Assembly: GCA_003250395.1 (NCBI GenBank)
Contig: QKGM01000001.1
Span: 62,001-126,000, forward strand
Reading direction: 5' to 3'
Length of the DNA: 64,000 bases
DNA from: Bacteroidota bacterium
GTDB lineage: Bacteria > Bacteroidota > Bacteroidia > Bacteroidales > TTA-H9
Part shown: positions 39,369 through 47,337 of the stretch, in pieces
How the letters are laid out: every line of letters starts with the position of its first letter
Numbering within the stretch: the first letter of the stretch is position 1
Program-made: the position numbers and the translations under genes
The notes under the pieces: model-generated
Told to the model about the DNA's origin: nothing
Databases searched by the model: none
What the model saw: the letters and a program-made list of their open reading frames with translations, nothing else

Positions 39369-40429
39369 AGCTGTTTTAGTGTCCTGCGAATATAGGATGT
39401 AACCTCCTCATCGAAGGTCTCTTTATCCTGATCATGAAAAACAACTTGTATCCCGATCGAGAAAATTGGCAGTTTTTCGATCAATGGCAACAGTGATGGG
39501 TGTTTAAGCCTGATCGCGTCTTTTTCGGTTGTCACGATGATTTTTTTCCTGGAAATAATATTGCCAAAGGTATTCTCGATAGTTTTTATATCTGATTCAG
39601 TGTAATTGTGGTGATCTCTGAACCGCAGGACTTCCAGGTTCTCGCTCATTCTTCTCAGGTACTCTTCCAGCGGGTATATGTTAGCAATTCCTGCAACCAG
39701 GAGGATGTTATTTGATTTTGGAACCGTACAGGTAGTTGCCCCCCTTGTAACAGGAACCATTTCTCCGTAGTTGATAGTGCTGAATAATAGTTTTTGATGC
39801 GGAAGCGGTTTCAATTCTTCGGTAACATGTTGCCGTAACATTTTAGGGAAAACGGGATCTGTCTTGGTAACAATTATGATGTCTGCCCTTTTTGCTCCAC
39901 TGATCGATTCCCGAAGGGTTCCCGCGGGAAGGAGATAATTATTGATATAGAGGTTACGGAAGTCGGTAAGCAGAATATTTAGCCCGGCCTTTACCCAGCG
40001 GTGTTGAAAGGAGTCATCCATCAATACTACCTGAGTCTGAGGTTTAATGTTTAACAGTTTTTTGATGCCCCTTGCCCTTCTGTTGTCAACAACAACAGAG
40101 ATATCACTGAATTTTGAAAGGTATTGTAACGGTTCGTCTCCTATATTCGTGTGGTTGTGTTCGTGTGAAGCCAGAATAAAGCCCTTGCCTTTTCTGCCAT
40201 ATCCCCTGCTGATGGTTGCAACCTGAAACTGATCCTTCAGAAGGCGAATCATGTATTCGACGTGCGGAGTTTTCCCTGTTCCGCCCACGGATAGATTTCC
40301 AACACCGATAACAGGTATGGTAAACCTTTTCGGGTGGAAAACTTCATAGTCAAACAATAAGTTACGTATGGTTGTTACTGTGCCATACAGAAGATTAAAA
40401 GGTAGAAGCAGAGGGGTCCATGCGTTCAT
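39365..40429 (-). CDS. lpxK: Tetraacyldisaccharide 4'-kinase
   Basis: 354 residues. It phosphorylates the lipid A disaccharide precursor at the cytoplasmic face of the inner membrane. An N-terminal hydrophobic helix anchors it; the P-loop GVGNLSVGGTGKTP (about residue 43-55) is the LpxK hallmark, followed by SRGYGRK, GDEPLQY, LMDDSFQHR and the C-terminal TTEKDAIRL. Length is normal. Convergent overlap of 4 nt with the upstream hypothetical. Its presence implies a conventional lipid A outer membrane. Confidence 0.96.
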   Translation of the reverse strand: MNAWTPLLLPFNLLYGTVTTIRNLLFDYEVFHPKRFTIPVIGVGNLSVGGTGKTPHVEYMIRLLKDQFQVATISRGYGRKGKGFILASHEHNHTNIGDEPLQYLSKFSDISVVVDNRRARGIKKLLNIKPQTQVVLMDDSFQHRWVKAGLNILLTDFRNLYINNYLLPAGTLRESISGAKRADIIIVTKTDPVFPKMLRQHVTEELKPLPHQKLLFSTINYGEMVPVTRGATTCTVPKSNNILLVAGIANIYPLEEYLRRMSENLEVLRFRDHHNYTESDIKTIENTFGNIISRKKIIVTTEKDAIRLKHPSLLPLIEKLPIFSIGIQVVFHDQDKETFDEEVTSYIRRTLKQL

Positions 40430-40579
40430 TCCTGAGTAGTATAATATGATAAGTAATTGTGTCGGTTTAAATCAGAGAGTGTTAATAACAGGTCTTTAGT
40501 AATTTGATTTACGTTAAAAATGCAATAATGGTTACGTTTAACCACGATTTCTTCAGGATTGAATCTGGAACATGTTGTT

Positions 40580-40587
40580 TATCTTTG
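40580..40587 (+). promoter_or_regulatory. Promoter of the Nif3-like gene (TTG-N18-TATCTTTG)
   Basis: Exact -7 TATCTTTG with TTG at 40559-40561 at 18-nt spacing, the best -33/-7 pair in the window. It lies 17 nt before the ATG at 40605 and rules out the upstream start at 40572. Confidence 0.6.
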
Positions 40588-40604
40588 TCAGAAAAAGGAA
40601 AATT

Positions 40605-41702
40605 ATGTCGACAATCAACGATTTATGGAACTCATTGTGTAAGCTGGCTCATCCTTCATTACAGGAGGATTATGACAACAGTGGATTGATTATTGGTGAC
40701 AGACAGGAAACTGTGACCGGTGTTCTGGTATCGTTTGATGTCAACGAGGCTGTTGTGGATGAGGCTATCGCGAAGCATTGTAATGTCATAATAGCGCACC
40801 ACCCGGTTTTATTCAGGCCTCTTAAGCAGATTACTTCTGACACGCCAAACGGGCGGCTTCTACTGAAGGCCATCCGCCATAATATTGCATTGGTAGCCAT
40901 GCATACCAATCTAGATAACCATTTGCAGGGGGTTAATTATGAGCTGGGTAGAAGAATAGGCCTCTCTAACCTTTCTATTTTAAGCCAGATTGAAGGGAAA
41001 CTGAGGAAACTTGCCACTTTTGTTCCTCAAAGCCATGCAGATGAGGTGAGATCAGCATTGTTTGAAGCCGGAGCCGGAAACATCGGGCAATATGATTCAT
41101 GCAGTTTCAATACAAGCGGAACGGGAACTTTTAAAGCAGGATTACAAGCGAATCCTTTTGTTGGTGAGCGCGATAAAATCCACTTTGAGCCGGAAGTAAG
41201 GATTGAGGTTGTATATCCGCAGTGGATTGAGAAGCAGATTGTTGAAGTGATGAAGAAGGTACACCCGTATGAAGAGGTAGCATACGATATTTATCAACTT
41301 CAGAATGAGATACCTGTTTTTGGGGCAGGTATGATTGGTAACTTCGATACCCCGATGACCGAAAATTCGTTCCTGAGCCATCTGAAAGCTGTTCTTGGGA
41401 TTCCGGTTCTCAAGCATACCAGCCTTTCGGGGAAGATGATCAGCCGGGTGGCAATATGCGGTGGATCTGGTAGTTTTCTTATCCGGAAGGCTTCTGCCTC
41501 CGGAGCTGATGCTTTTGTAACGGCAGATGTAAAATATCACGATTTTTTCGATACACCATCCCGGTTGTTGGTTGTTGATGCCGGTCACTATGAAACCGAA
41601 CAGTTTACAGTTCAATTACTGGCGTACTATTTAACCGAAAAATTTCCTAACTTTGCCGTCCTGATTTCCGAAGTGAATACCAATCCGGTTTATTATACTT
41701 AA
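40605..41702 (+). CDS. Nif3-like dinuclear metal center protein (DUF34, YbgI family) with inserted domain
   Basis: 365 residues. Conserved metal ligands are seen: AHHPVLFRP (two His), AMHTNLDN (His) and the C-terminal DAGHYETEQ (His, Glu). The middle (about 125-230) carries the CutA-like insert found in longer family members (LATFVPQSHADEVRSALFEAGAG). Annotated elsewhere as GTP cyclohydrolase 1 type 2-like, but the real reaction is not settled. It is followed by the zinc-ribbon coiled-coil gene, a very common pairing in Bacteroidota. Soluble, hexameric toroid in solved homologues. Confidence 0.92.
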   Translation: MSTINDLWNSLCKLAHPSLQEDYDNSGLIIGDRQETVTGVLVSFDVNEAVVDEAIAKHCNVIIAHHPVLFRPLKQITSDTPNGRLLLKAIRHNIALVAMHTNLDNHLQGVNYELGRRIGLSNLSILSQIEGKLRKLATFVPQSHADEVRSALFEAGAGNIGQYDSCSFNTSGTGTFKAGLQANPFVGERDKIHFEPEVRIEVVYPQWIEKQIVEVMKKVHPYEEVAYDIYQLQNEIPVFGAGMIGNFDTPMTENSFLSHLKAVLGIPVLKHTSLSGKMISRVAICGGSGSFLIRKASASGADAFVTADVKYHDFFDTPSRLLVVDAGHYETEQFTVQLLAYYLTEKFPNFAVLISEVNTNPVYYT

Positions 41703-41760
41703 AAATCAGGATTTCAGTTTATTGAGTTGATTAATCAAACGATCCGAATATTTCCAAACT

Positions 41761-42561
41761 ATGAAAGAGAATAACCTAAACCCAGATTCCGTCGGCACAC
41801 CCGAAGTCGAAGAGAACATTGAAGTTTCAATTGAGCGTAAACTCATTGCCCTCTACAGTTTGCAACAAGTGGATTCGCACATTGACAAAATTCGGATTAT
41901 CAGGGGAGAGCTACCTCTTGAAGTTCAGGATTTAGAGGATGATATTGCTGGCCTTGAAACCCGTATTGAGAATTACATTCAGCAGAGCACGCTTTTAAAT
42001 CAGAAGATTGTCGAGAAAACACAGGCCATTAAGGACAGCGAATCTCTTATTAAGAAATATGAAGAGCAACAGATGAATGTTCGCAACAACCGTGAGTATG
42101 ATTCATTGTCGAAAGAAATTGAGTTTCAGGGTCTTGAAATGCAGTTGTCTGAGAAGCGGATCAGAGAGTTTTCGTTTGAGCTGAACAATCTGAAGGATGA
42201 GATTCAACAAGCTCAGACAGAATTGGTTGATAAACGTAATGACCTGGAAGTAAAGCGTGCTGAACTGGACGATATTGTTGCCGAAACGCAGAAAGAGGAA
42301 CAGCAATTGTTAAGTCGCAGTGAAGATAATAAGAAATATATAGAGGATCGCCTGCTTGCTGCCTATGCCCGGATTCGGCGAAATGCCCGTAACGGACTGG
42401 CTGTTGTTCAGATTGAAAGGGATGCCTGTGGCGGTTGTTTTTCAAAGATTCCACCGCAGCATCAGCTGGATATCAGGATGCACAAGAAGATAATTGTATG
42501 TGAATACTGTGGCCGTATCCTTGTTGATCAGGAGATTGTCGATATTGTTAAAGGTTCCTGA
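41761..42561 (+). CDS. Coiled-coil protein with C-terminal C4 zinc ribbon (CT398/YbgI-neighbour family)
   Basis: 266 residues. Long antiparallel coiled coil from about residue 28 to 195 (RKLIALYSLQQVDSHIDKIRIIRGELP start), then a zinc ribbon with CGGC and CEYC pairs about 25 residues apart (CGGCFSKIPPQHQL ... VCEYCGRIL). The family is a C4-type zinc-ribbon (DUF164-like) of unknown function, nucleic-acid or protein binding suspected. It follows the Nif3-like gene by 58 nt and is closed by a strong terminator. Confidence 0.9.
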   Translation: MKENNLNPDSVGTPEVEENIEVSIERKLIALYSLQQVDSHIDKIRIIRGELPLEVQDLEDDIAGLETRIENYIQQSTLLNQKIVEKTQAIKDSESLIKKYEEQQMNVRNNREYDSLSKEIEFQGLEMQLSEKRIREFSFELNNLKDEIQQAQTELVDKRNDLEVKRAELDDIVAETQKEEQQLLSRSEDNKKYIEDRLLAAYARIRRNARNGLAVVQIERDACGGCFSKIPPQHQLDIRMHKKIIVCEYCGRILVDQEIVDIVKGS

Positions 42562-42588
42562 TTATTTACAATCAAGAGATTCTAAGTG

Positions 42589-42620
42589 GGGCTGGTCGAC
42601 TGACCAGCCCTTCCTTTTTA
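42589..42620 (+). terminator. Rho-independent terminator
   Basis: GGGCTGGTC at 42589-42597 pairs with GACCAGCCC at 42602-42610 across a 4-nt loop, followed by TTCCTTTTTA. Confidence 0.85.
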
Positions 42621-42640
42621 TGGTACAATGGCAAAAAGAC

Positions 42641-42648
42641 TAACTTTG
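42641..42648 (+). promoter_or_regulatory. Predicted -7 element (TAACTTTG)
   Basis: Exact TAnnTTTG, 23 nt before the ATG of the TPR-like gene and directly after the terminator. Confidence 0.5.
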
Positions 42649-42671
42649 AGACACAAATCTGTTGTCGAAAG

Positions 42672-44201
42672 ATGAGAAAGCATACACTTATTACAGCTAA
42701 TATAGTAGCAGTATTTCTGTTGTTTTTTATTCCTTCAGTCGTATCGGGAGCTTATTATTACCGGTTTGATCGATACAGTAGTGAGGCTATGACAGCACTC
42801 ACTCAGTTAAAGATTGAAAAGGCCCGCCAGCTGCTTGGCCTGGCGCGTATTCAGTATCCTGATAATAACATACCTGTATGGTTGCTTAATTATGCTGATT
42901 TTATAGAAATTATTGTCACGGAGGAGGAAGATTTATTTCATCGTTATGAAAGTAATCTCGGTCAGCGACTCGACAGGTTGAGAAAAGGAGATCCGGAGAG
43001 CCCCTATCATAAATTTTGTCAGGCAGAAGTAAACCTGCAATGGGCTTTGGCGAGGGCAAAATTCAAAGAGTATCTCACCAGTTTAAGTGAGGTAAGAAGA
43101 AGTTACCTGTTACTTTCAGAATTAAACCGGGAACATCCTGATTTCAAGCCAGCTTTAATCTCATTGGGGTTTCTCCATACCCTGATCGGGTCGGTTCCGT
43201 CAAAATATCAATGGGCGGTCAGGATACTTGGTTTTAACGGTGATGTGAATGGTGGAATCGCGGAAATGAAAGAAGCGATGGAGTGGACAGAATTGAGTGA
43301 GGATCGGGAGTTCTATAATCTGCAATGTCTTTTTTTCCTTAGCATTATCTATTTGAATGCCGATAGTGACAAATCGCATGCGGTTGATTTCATGTACAAT
43401 TACATGAGCCGGAGGCAACTCGGGACATCGAAGCTGGAGCCTCTTCAGGCATATGCACTCGGTGGTATTGCTCTTAAAACAGGGCATAATAGATTAGCAA
43501 TCAATATGTTGATCGACAGAGAAAAGAGTCATGACCGGCTAACTGTCCCATATCTGGATTATATGACAGGGGTCGCGTTACTTTCTGACGAAGACGATTG
43601 CGCGGAGACCTACCTCTATAACTATGCTCATGGATTCAGGGGACGGAATTTTATAAAAGCTGCCTGGCAACGACTGGCCTGGTTTCACTTGTTGAAAGGA
43701 GATACAGAAAAATACCGTAGTTGTATGGCCTCTGCCGGGACCTATGGTTCGCTTGATGTTGATGCTGATAAGGCTGCCTATCGCGATTCGAAGTCGAGGA
43801 TTGTCCCCAATCCGCAATTATTAAGGGCACGTTTGCTTTCAGATGGTGGTTATCTTGATCGTGCCCAGGAAGTATTGGATGTGTTTTATCGACATAAGGA
43901 TATCAGCAGCTACGACAAGCTTGAAGCCGATTACCGGCAGGCCAGGATCTTTGACGAAAAAGGATTGTCGCGGCAGGCAATGACTGCCTACCAAAAGGTT
44001 TATGAAACGGGGAAGAATGATACGCGATATTATGCTGCCAACAGCGCCCTGAAACTTGGCGATCTTTTCGAACGGCTTGGCAGGCCTGATATGGCCGCTT
44101 TATGGTATGACAGGGTTGAATCTCTTGAGTTTAATGAATACAGAAACAGCCTTACCCAGAAAGCAAGGGCAGGATACCAGCGAACAAAAGCGAGAAAATA
44201 A
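42672..44201 (+). CDS. Exported helical-repeat (TPR-like) protein
   Basis: 509 residues with a signal peptide (VAVFLLFFIPSVVSG). The rest is alpha-helical with weak TPR-like pairs: KARQLLGLARIQYPDNN, EHPDFKPALISLGFLHTLIGSVP, and a C-terminal cluster (DRAQEVLDVFYRHKDIS, SRQAMTAYQKVYETGKNDTRYYAANSALKLGDLFERLGRPDMAALWYDRV). The middle KYQWAVRILGFNGDVNGGIAEMKEA resembles the TTC39/IML2 helical-repeat group. Probably a periplasmic binding scaffold. Ends 33 nt before dtd, so possibly cotranscribed. Confidence 0.75.
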   Translation: MRKHTLITANIVAVFLLFFIPSVVSGAYYYRFDRYSSEAMTALTQLKIEKARQLLGLARIQYPDNNIPVWLLNYADFIEIIVTEEEDLFHRYESNLGQRLDRLRKGDPESPYHKFCQAEVNLQWALARAKFKEYLTSLSEVRRSYLLLSELNREHPDFKPALISLGFLHTLIGSVPSKYQWAVRILGFNGDVNGGIAEMKEAMEWTELSEDREFYNLQCLFFLSIIYLNADSDKSHAVDFMYNYMSRRQLGTSKLEPLQAYALGGIALKTGHNRLAINMLIDREKSHDRLTVPYLDYMTGVALLSDEDDCAETYLYNYAHGFRGRNFIKAAWQRLAWFHLLKGDTEKYRSCMASAGTYGSLDVDADKAAYRDSKSRIVPNPQLLRARLLSDGGYLDRAQEVLDVFYRHKDISSYDKLEADYRQARIFDEKGLSRQAMTAYQKVYETGKNDTRYYAANSALKLGDLFERLGRPDMAALWYDRVESLEFNEYRNSLTQKARAGYQRTKARK

Positions 44202-44234
44202 AAATGGATTTGTGTTAAACGGAAGGATGATGAG

Positions 44235-44687
44235 ATGAGAGCAGTTATTCAAAGAGTTACAAGTGCCTCGGTTGAGATAGATCAGTTAAAAGTTGCTGAA
44301 ATAGGTACCGGATTATTGATTCTGGTTGGATTTGAAGACGATGATTCAATGGCAGATGTTGAATGGCTGAGTGGAAAGATTGCCAGACTAAGGGTATTCA
44401 ATGATACATCGGGTATCATGAATCTTAATGTTTCGGAAGTTAGTGGCAGGGTATTGGTTGTTAGTCAGTTTACGCTTCATGCTTCAACGAAAAAAGGTAA
44501 CAGGCCCTCATATATACGAGCCGCGAGGCCCGATACCGCGCTTCCTCTTTATCAGTATTTCATAGAAAAGATGGAACTTGATTTGGGACAAAAACCGCTC
44601 ACGGGTATGTTTGGAGCGGATATGAAAGTCTCTCTCCTTAATGATGGTCCGGTTACCATCATTATTGACACTAAATGGAAGGAATAG
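44235..44687 (+). CDS. dtd: D-aminoacyl-tRNA deacylase
   Basis: 150 residues. Removes D-amino acids (and mischarged glycine) from tRNA in the cytosol. Opening MRAVIQRVTSASVEI, the SQFTLHAS motif, the catalytic GNRPSYIRAA, and the closing GMFGADMKVSLLNDGPVTIIID (all family signatures) are intact. Normal length. Convergent with the thioesterase gene, 1 nt apart. Confidence 0.97.
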   Translation: MRAVIQRVTSASVEIDQLKVAEIGTGLLILVGFEDDDSMADVEWLSGKIARLRVFNDTSGIMNLNVSEVSGRVLVVSQFTLHASTKKGNRPSYIRAARPDTALPLYQYFIEKMELDLGQKPLTGMFGADMKVSLLNDGPVTIIIDTKWKE

Positions 44688-44688
44688 G

Positions 44689-45066
44689 TCAGAGGGAATT
44701 CAGAAATTTCTCTTCGTCGATGATATAGCGGGTATGTAATCCCGATCCAATTATTCCTTTTTCATCGAATGCCTCTACCTTAAACACAATTTTTTTTCCT
44801 TCAACCGCTAAAAGAGTTGCATCGCACCATACTTTCTTATAGAGAGGAGTTGCCCTTATGTGTTTAATATCGACATGAGTTCCGACTGTATTCTCTCCTT
44901 TGGGCAAGGCGGGAGCAACGAGGGAAAGACAGGCATGTTCCATCAGCGCGATCATGGCAGGAGTAGCAAAAACATCTACCATCCCTGATCCGTATTCCCT
45001 GGCAGAATCTTTTGGTGTTACAGTTTTTTCATCCCGGAATGTACTGCCTATAATCAACTCGCTCAT
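44689..45066 (-). CDS. FlK-like thioesterase (hotdog fold)
   Basis: 125 residues, single hotdog domain. The pattern VTPKDSAREYGSGMVDVFATPAMIALMEHACLSLVAPAL followed by TVGTHVDIKHIRATPLYKKVWCDATL fits the FlK/fluoroacetyl-CoA-thioesterase-like family, whose usual catalytic residues Thr, Glu and His are matched by ATPAMIALMEH and GTHVDI. In most species the substrate is an unspecified acyl-CoA. The start ATG overlaps the OsmC stop (TAATG), so the two genes are translationally coupled. Confidence 0.85.
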   Translation of the reverse strand: MSELIIGSTFRDEKTVTPKDSAREYGSGMVDVFATPAMIALMEHACLSLVAPALPKGENTVGTHVDIKHIRATPLYKKVWCDATLLAVEGKKIVFKVEAFDEKGIIGSGLHTRYIIDEEKFLNSL

Positions 45067-45476
45067 TATTCATTAAAATGTAAGTGAATATTTTTTTCCA
45101 GGTCAGGGTGTAAGCTATGATAGACCGGACACGAAAAAGCAGCATGTTCGATGAGTTTTTTCTCTTTAGCAGAGTACTTATTGGAAGGAAACCAGAGATG
45201 AATCTCAATGGTTCCCACCCGCCTGGGATTGGATGCCATTATTTTTGTAATTTCTGCCGTTGTTCCGTCGATAGAGAAGCCGTGCACATTAGCGGCAATC
45301 CCCATGATTGTTAGCATGCAACTACCCAAAGAGGCTGCAAGCAAATCGGTTGGGGAGAAAGCTTCACCCCGGCCATGATTGTCGGAGGGAGCATCGGTAA
45401 GAATTACGCTATTGGATTGTATATGTGTCGCATTAGTTCGAAGATCACCAATGTAGGTAGTTTTGATCGTAGCCAT
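45066..45476 (-). CDS. OsmC/Ohr-family peroxiredoxin-like protein
   Basis: 136 residues from the ATG at 45476; the open frame continues upstream only as a shadow of the cysteine-rich gene. Conserved cysteines are in LGSCMLTI (about residue 58) and SCPVYHSLHP (about residue 120), the pair used to reduce organic hydroperoxides. FSPTDLLAASL is the family signature before the first Cys. Cytosolic dimer. Coupled to the FlK-like thioesterase by TAATG, an unusual but simple two-gene unit. It starts about 13 nt downstream of its own -7 box. Confidence 0.93.
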   Translation of the reverse strand: MATIKTTYIGDLRTNATHIQSNSVILTDAPSDNHGRGEAFSPTDLLAASLGSCMLTIMGIAANVHGFSIDGTTAEITKIMASNPRRVGTIEIHLWFPSNKYSAKEKKLIEHAAFSCPVYHSLHPDLEKNIHLHFNE

Positions 45477-45487
45477 AGTTTTTTTAT

Positions 45488-45529
45488 GCAAAAATAAAGA
45501 ACCCCTGCCGGATTCTGACCGACAGGGGT
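45488..45529 (-). terminator. Terminator of the cysteine-rich secreted protein gene
   Basis: On the minus strand ACCCCTG at 45529-45523 pairs with CAGGGGT at 45507-45501 (inner CGG/CCG adds pairs), followed by TTCTTTATTTTT. Confidence 0.75.
45489..45496 (-). promoter_or_regulatory. Predicted -7 element of osmC (TATTTTTG)
   Basis: Minus-strand TATTTTTG, exact consensus, 12 nt before the ATG at 45476 and inside the T-rich tail of the preceding terminator. The leader would be very short. Confidence 0.4.
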
Positions 45530-45552
45530 AAATTAATTGAACCGAAGTGAAA

Positions 45553-45855
45553 TTATTTCTTTTCGGGTTTCTTGTCCTTTGAGCAGCTAGTACTACCGGC
45601 ACAGCTTTTTGAGCACGAACTTTTTGAACTGCAGCATGATTTGGCATCACCAGATTTAGCCTTATCCTTGCATTCGGTTGTTTTCGCTTTGTTATCGGTT
45701 GCTTTGGCATTTTTTGCTTCTGCTTTGGCAGCCTTTGGAGGATCATCCTTATTAATCGAAATTGAATAGCCATTTGAAGTTGTGGCAAAGCTTACAGTGT
45801 TGAACCCAACAAGTAAGAAAGCTGCTAAAGCGACACTCAGAAATACGTTTTTCAT
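45553..45855 (-). CDS. Small secreted cysteine- and lysine-rich protein
   Basis: 100 residues. Signal peptide of about 24 residues (FLSVALAAFLLVGFNTVSFA), then an Ala/Lys-rich stretch and a C-terminal part with six cysteines in about 35 residues (TECKDK, SCCSS, SSCSKSC, TSCSKDKK). No family recognised; the composition suggests metal binding or disulfide cross-links, similar in flavour to secreted metal-binding peptides. It has its own terminator and -7 box and shares an upstream region with the divergent two-component genes, whose repeat array lies 22 nt from its -7 box. Regulation by that system is a direct prediction. Confidence 0.75.
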   Translation of the reverse strand: MKNVFLSVALAAFLLVGFNTVSFATTSNGYSISINKDDPPKAAKAEAKNAKATDNKAKTTECKDKAKSGDAKSCCSSKSSCSKSCAGSTSCSKDKKPEKK

Positions 45856-45892
45856 AATTCAAAAATTATTTAGAAGTGAAAATTTTACAATG

Positions 45893-45900
45893 CAAACATA
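45893..45900 (-). promoter_or_regulatory. Predicted -7 element of the cysteine-rich protein gene (TATGTTTG)
   Basis: Minus-strand TATGTTTG, exact TAnnTTTG, 37 nt before the ATG at 45855. The repeat array starts 21 nt upstream. Confidence 0.55.
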
Positions 45901-45921
45901 CAACAGAGCAGCCATGAGGTG

Positions 45922-45963
45922 TGTTAACGGCTTGTTAATGGTGGTGTTAATGTGTTGTTAATA
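45922..45963. promoter_or_regulatory. Four tandem TGTTAAT repeats at 11-12 bp spacing, likely OmpR-type binding sites
   Basis: TGTTAACG at 45922, TGTTAATG at 45933, TGTTAATG at 45945, TGTTAATA at 45956; offsets 11, 12 and 11 bp. Same-face direct repeats are the classic recognition pattern of PhoB/OmpR-family dimers. The array stands almost exactly midway between two divergent -7 boxes and covers the -33 region of both. Confidence 0.8.
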
Positions 45964-45986
45964 ACAAAATGTTGAGTTTTTCACAG

Positions 45987-45994
45987 TACTTTTG
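45987..45994 (+). promoter_or_regulatory. Predicted -7 element of the two-component operon (TACTTTTG)
   Basis: Exact TAnnTTTG, 32 nt before the kinase ATG and 23 nt after the last TGTTAAT repeat. Confidence 0.55.
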
Positions 45995-46026
45995 TATGAA
46001 TTATAATGAATTATATCGTGTAAGAA

Positions 46027-47334
46027 ATGAAGCCATTTTGGTTTAAGACGATTGTTTGGATTGCTGCTATTTCACTGGCCGGAATCATTTTTACGCAGGT
46101 TTACTGGGTCAGGAATGCATGGTTGTTAAAGGAAGAACAGTTCGACAGCCGTGTAAAGGTAGCCCTGAAGACAGTTGTAAACCGTTTGTACAAGCAATCT
46201 GCTTCACAGGCAAAAGCCGTATTTGTTGCAGGCTGCACACCAGGTTGTCCCATTCCGGATTCAATAAAATCGAGTCTGAATATTGACGGGTATTTATTGG
46301 ACTCGTTACTAGTAGATGAGTTTAGAGGAACTGATGTCAACCGGGATTTTTATTATTCTGTGTACAGTGCACTTGAGAAGAGATCACTATTGGGTAATCC
46401 CGACAGGTATTTTCCTGAGATATTGGCTTCTCCTCATTCTGTTTCCTTGTCTTGCCTTCATGAAGCAAACGTGTATTATTTATCAGTCTTTTTCCCGGGG
46501 AAAAGAGGATTTATTTTATCTCAACTGATGGGATGGATGTTATTATCGGTTGCCTTTACGGCGATAATCATATTTTCTTTTTCCTGGACAGTGCTGGCTT
46601 TTATCAGGCAAAGGAAACTTTCGGAGATGAAAAGCGACTTTGTGAACAATATGACGCATGAGTTACGGACGCCTGTTTCCGCAATTTCATTAGCAAGTGA
46701 AATGCTTTTAAAACCTTTAGTACTGTCTGATCGTGAAAAGATTGAAAAATATGCCAGTTTGATTTACGATCAGAATAACCGAATGAGGAGCCTGGTAGAA
46801 CATGTATTACAGATTTCAGCGTTTGACAGGCATGAGTACCGCCTGAACCTTGCAAGGGTTGATGTACACGAAATGATAGATGATCTGGTAGCATCGTTTC
46901 GTCTTATTGTTGAAGAGAGGGGGGGCTCTATCACGTTAAACATGGATGCTGAGAGGTTTCTGGTATCAGGTGATCGTCTTTATTTAACCAATATCCTGAG
47001 CAGTCTTATTGATAATGCTGAAAAGTATTCTCCTTCAAAACCGCAAATCGTCATTAGTACCCGTTCAAGTGAACATGGCCTCTATATTATAGTGAGTGAT
47101 AATGGTATGGGGATGAGTGCTGCTCAACGAAAGCTTGTTTTCCAGAAGTTTTATCGTGTACCAACCGGCAATAAACACAATATCAAAGGGTATGGACTAG
47201 GCCTTTATAATGCTCAGGTACTTGCAAAGGCACATGGTGGCTCATTATCGGTTACAAGTGAACCCGGCAGGGGTAGTACCTTTTCACTTTATCTTCCTTT
47301 TGGGGAATCTGAGAATTCTGACTATATTAGCTGA
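46027..47334 (+). CDS. Sensor histidine kinase, RprX-like, with periplasmic CxxxC
   Basis: 435 residues. TM1 near 9-25, periplasmic sensor of about 140 residues, TM2 near 165-195, no HAMP evident, HisKA with His211 in MTHELRTPVSAI, HATPase (SSLIDNAEKYSP, SDNGMGM, GYGLGLYNAQV). The sensor region contains GCTPGCP (a CxxxC) and a further Cys in SLSCLHE, which could form a disulfide or bind metal; a redox or metal signal is therefore possible (inference). It precedes its response regulator by 3 nt. RprX/RprY is the known Bacteroides pair it resembles. Confidence 0.9.
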   Translation: MKPFWFKTIVWIAAISLAGIIFTQVYWVRNAWLLKEEQFDSRVKVALKTVVNRLYKQSASQAKAVFVAGCTPGCPIPDSIKSSLNIDGYLLDSLLVDEFRGTDVNRDFYYSVYSALEKRSLLGNPDRYFPEILASPHSVSLSCLHEANVYYLSVFFPGKRGFILSQLMGWMLLSVAFTAIIIFSFSWTVLAFIRQRKLSEMKSDFVNNMTHELRTPVSAISLASEMLLKPLVLSDREKIEKYASLIYDQNNRMRSLVEHVLQISAFDRHEYRLNLARVDVHEMIDDLVASFRLIVEERGGSITLNMDAERFLVSGDRLYLTNILSSLIDNAEKYSPSKPQIVISTRSSEHGLYIIVSDNGMGMSAAQRKLVFQKFYRVPTGNKHNIKGYGLGLYNAQVLAKAHGGSLSVTSEPGRGSTFSLYLPFGESENSDYIS

Positions 47335-47337
47335 ACG

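Noticed and set aside
45477-45788. N-terminal extension of OsmC to 240 residues
   Set aside because: The extension is the out-of-frame shadow of the cysteine-rich gene and crosses its terminator; OsmC proteins are about 135-145 residues.
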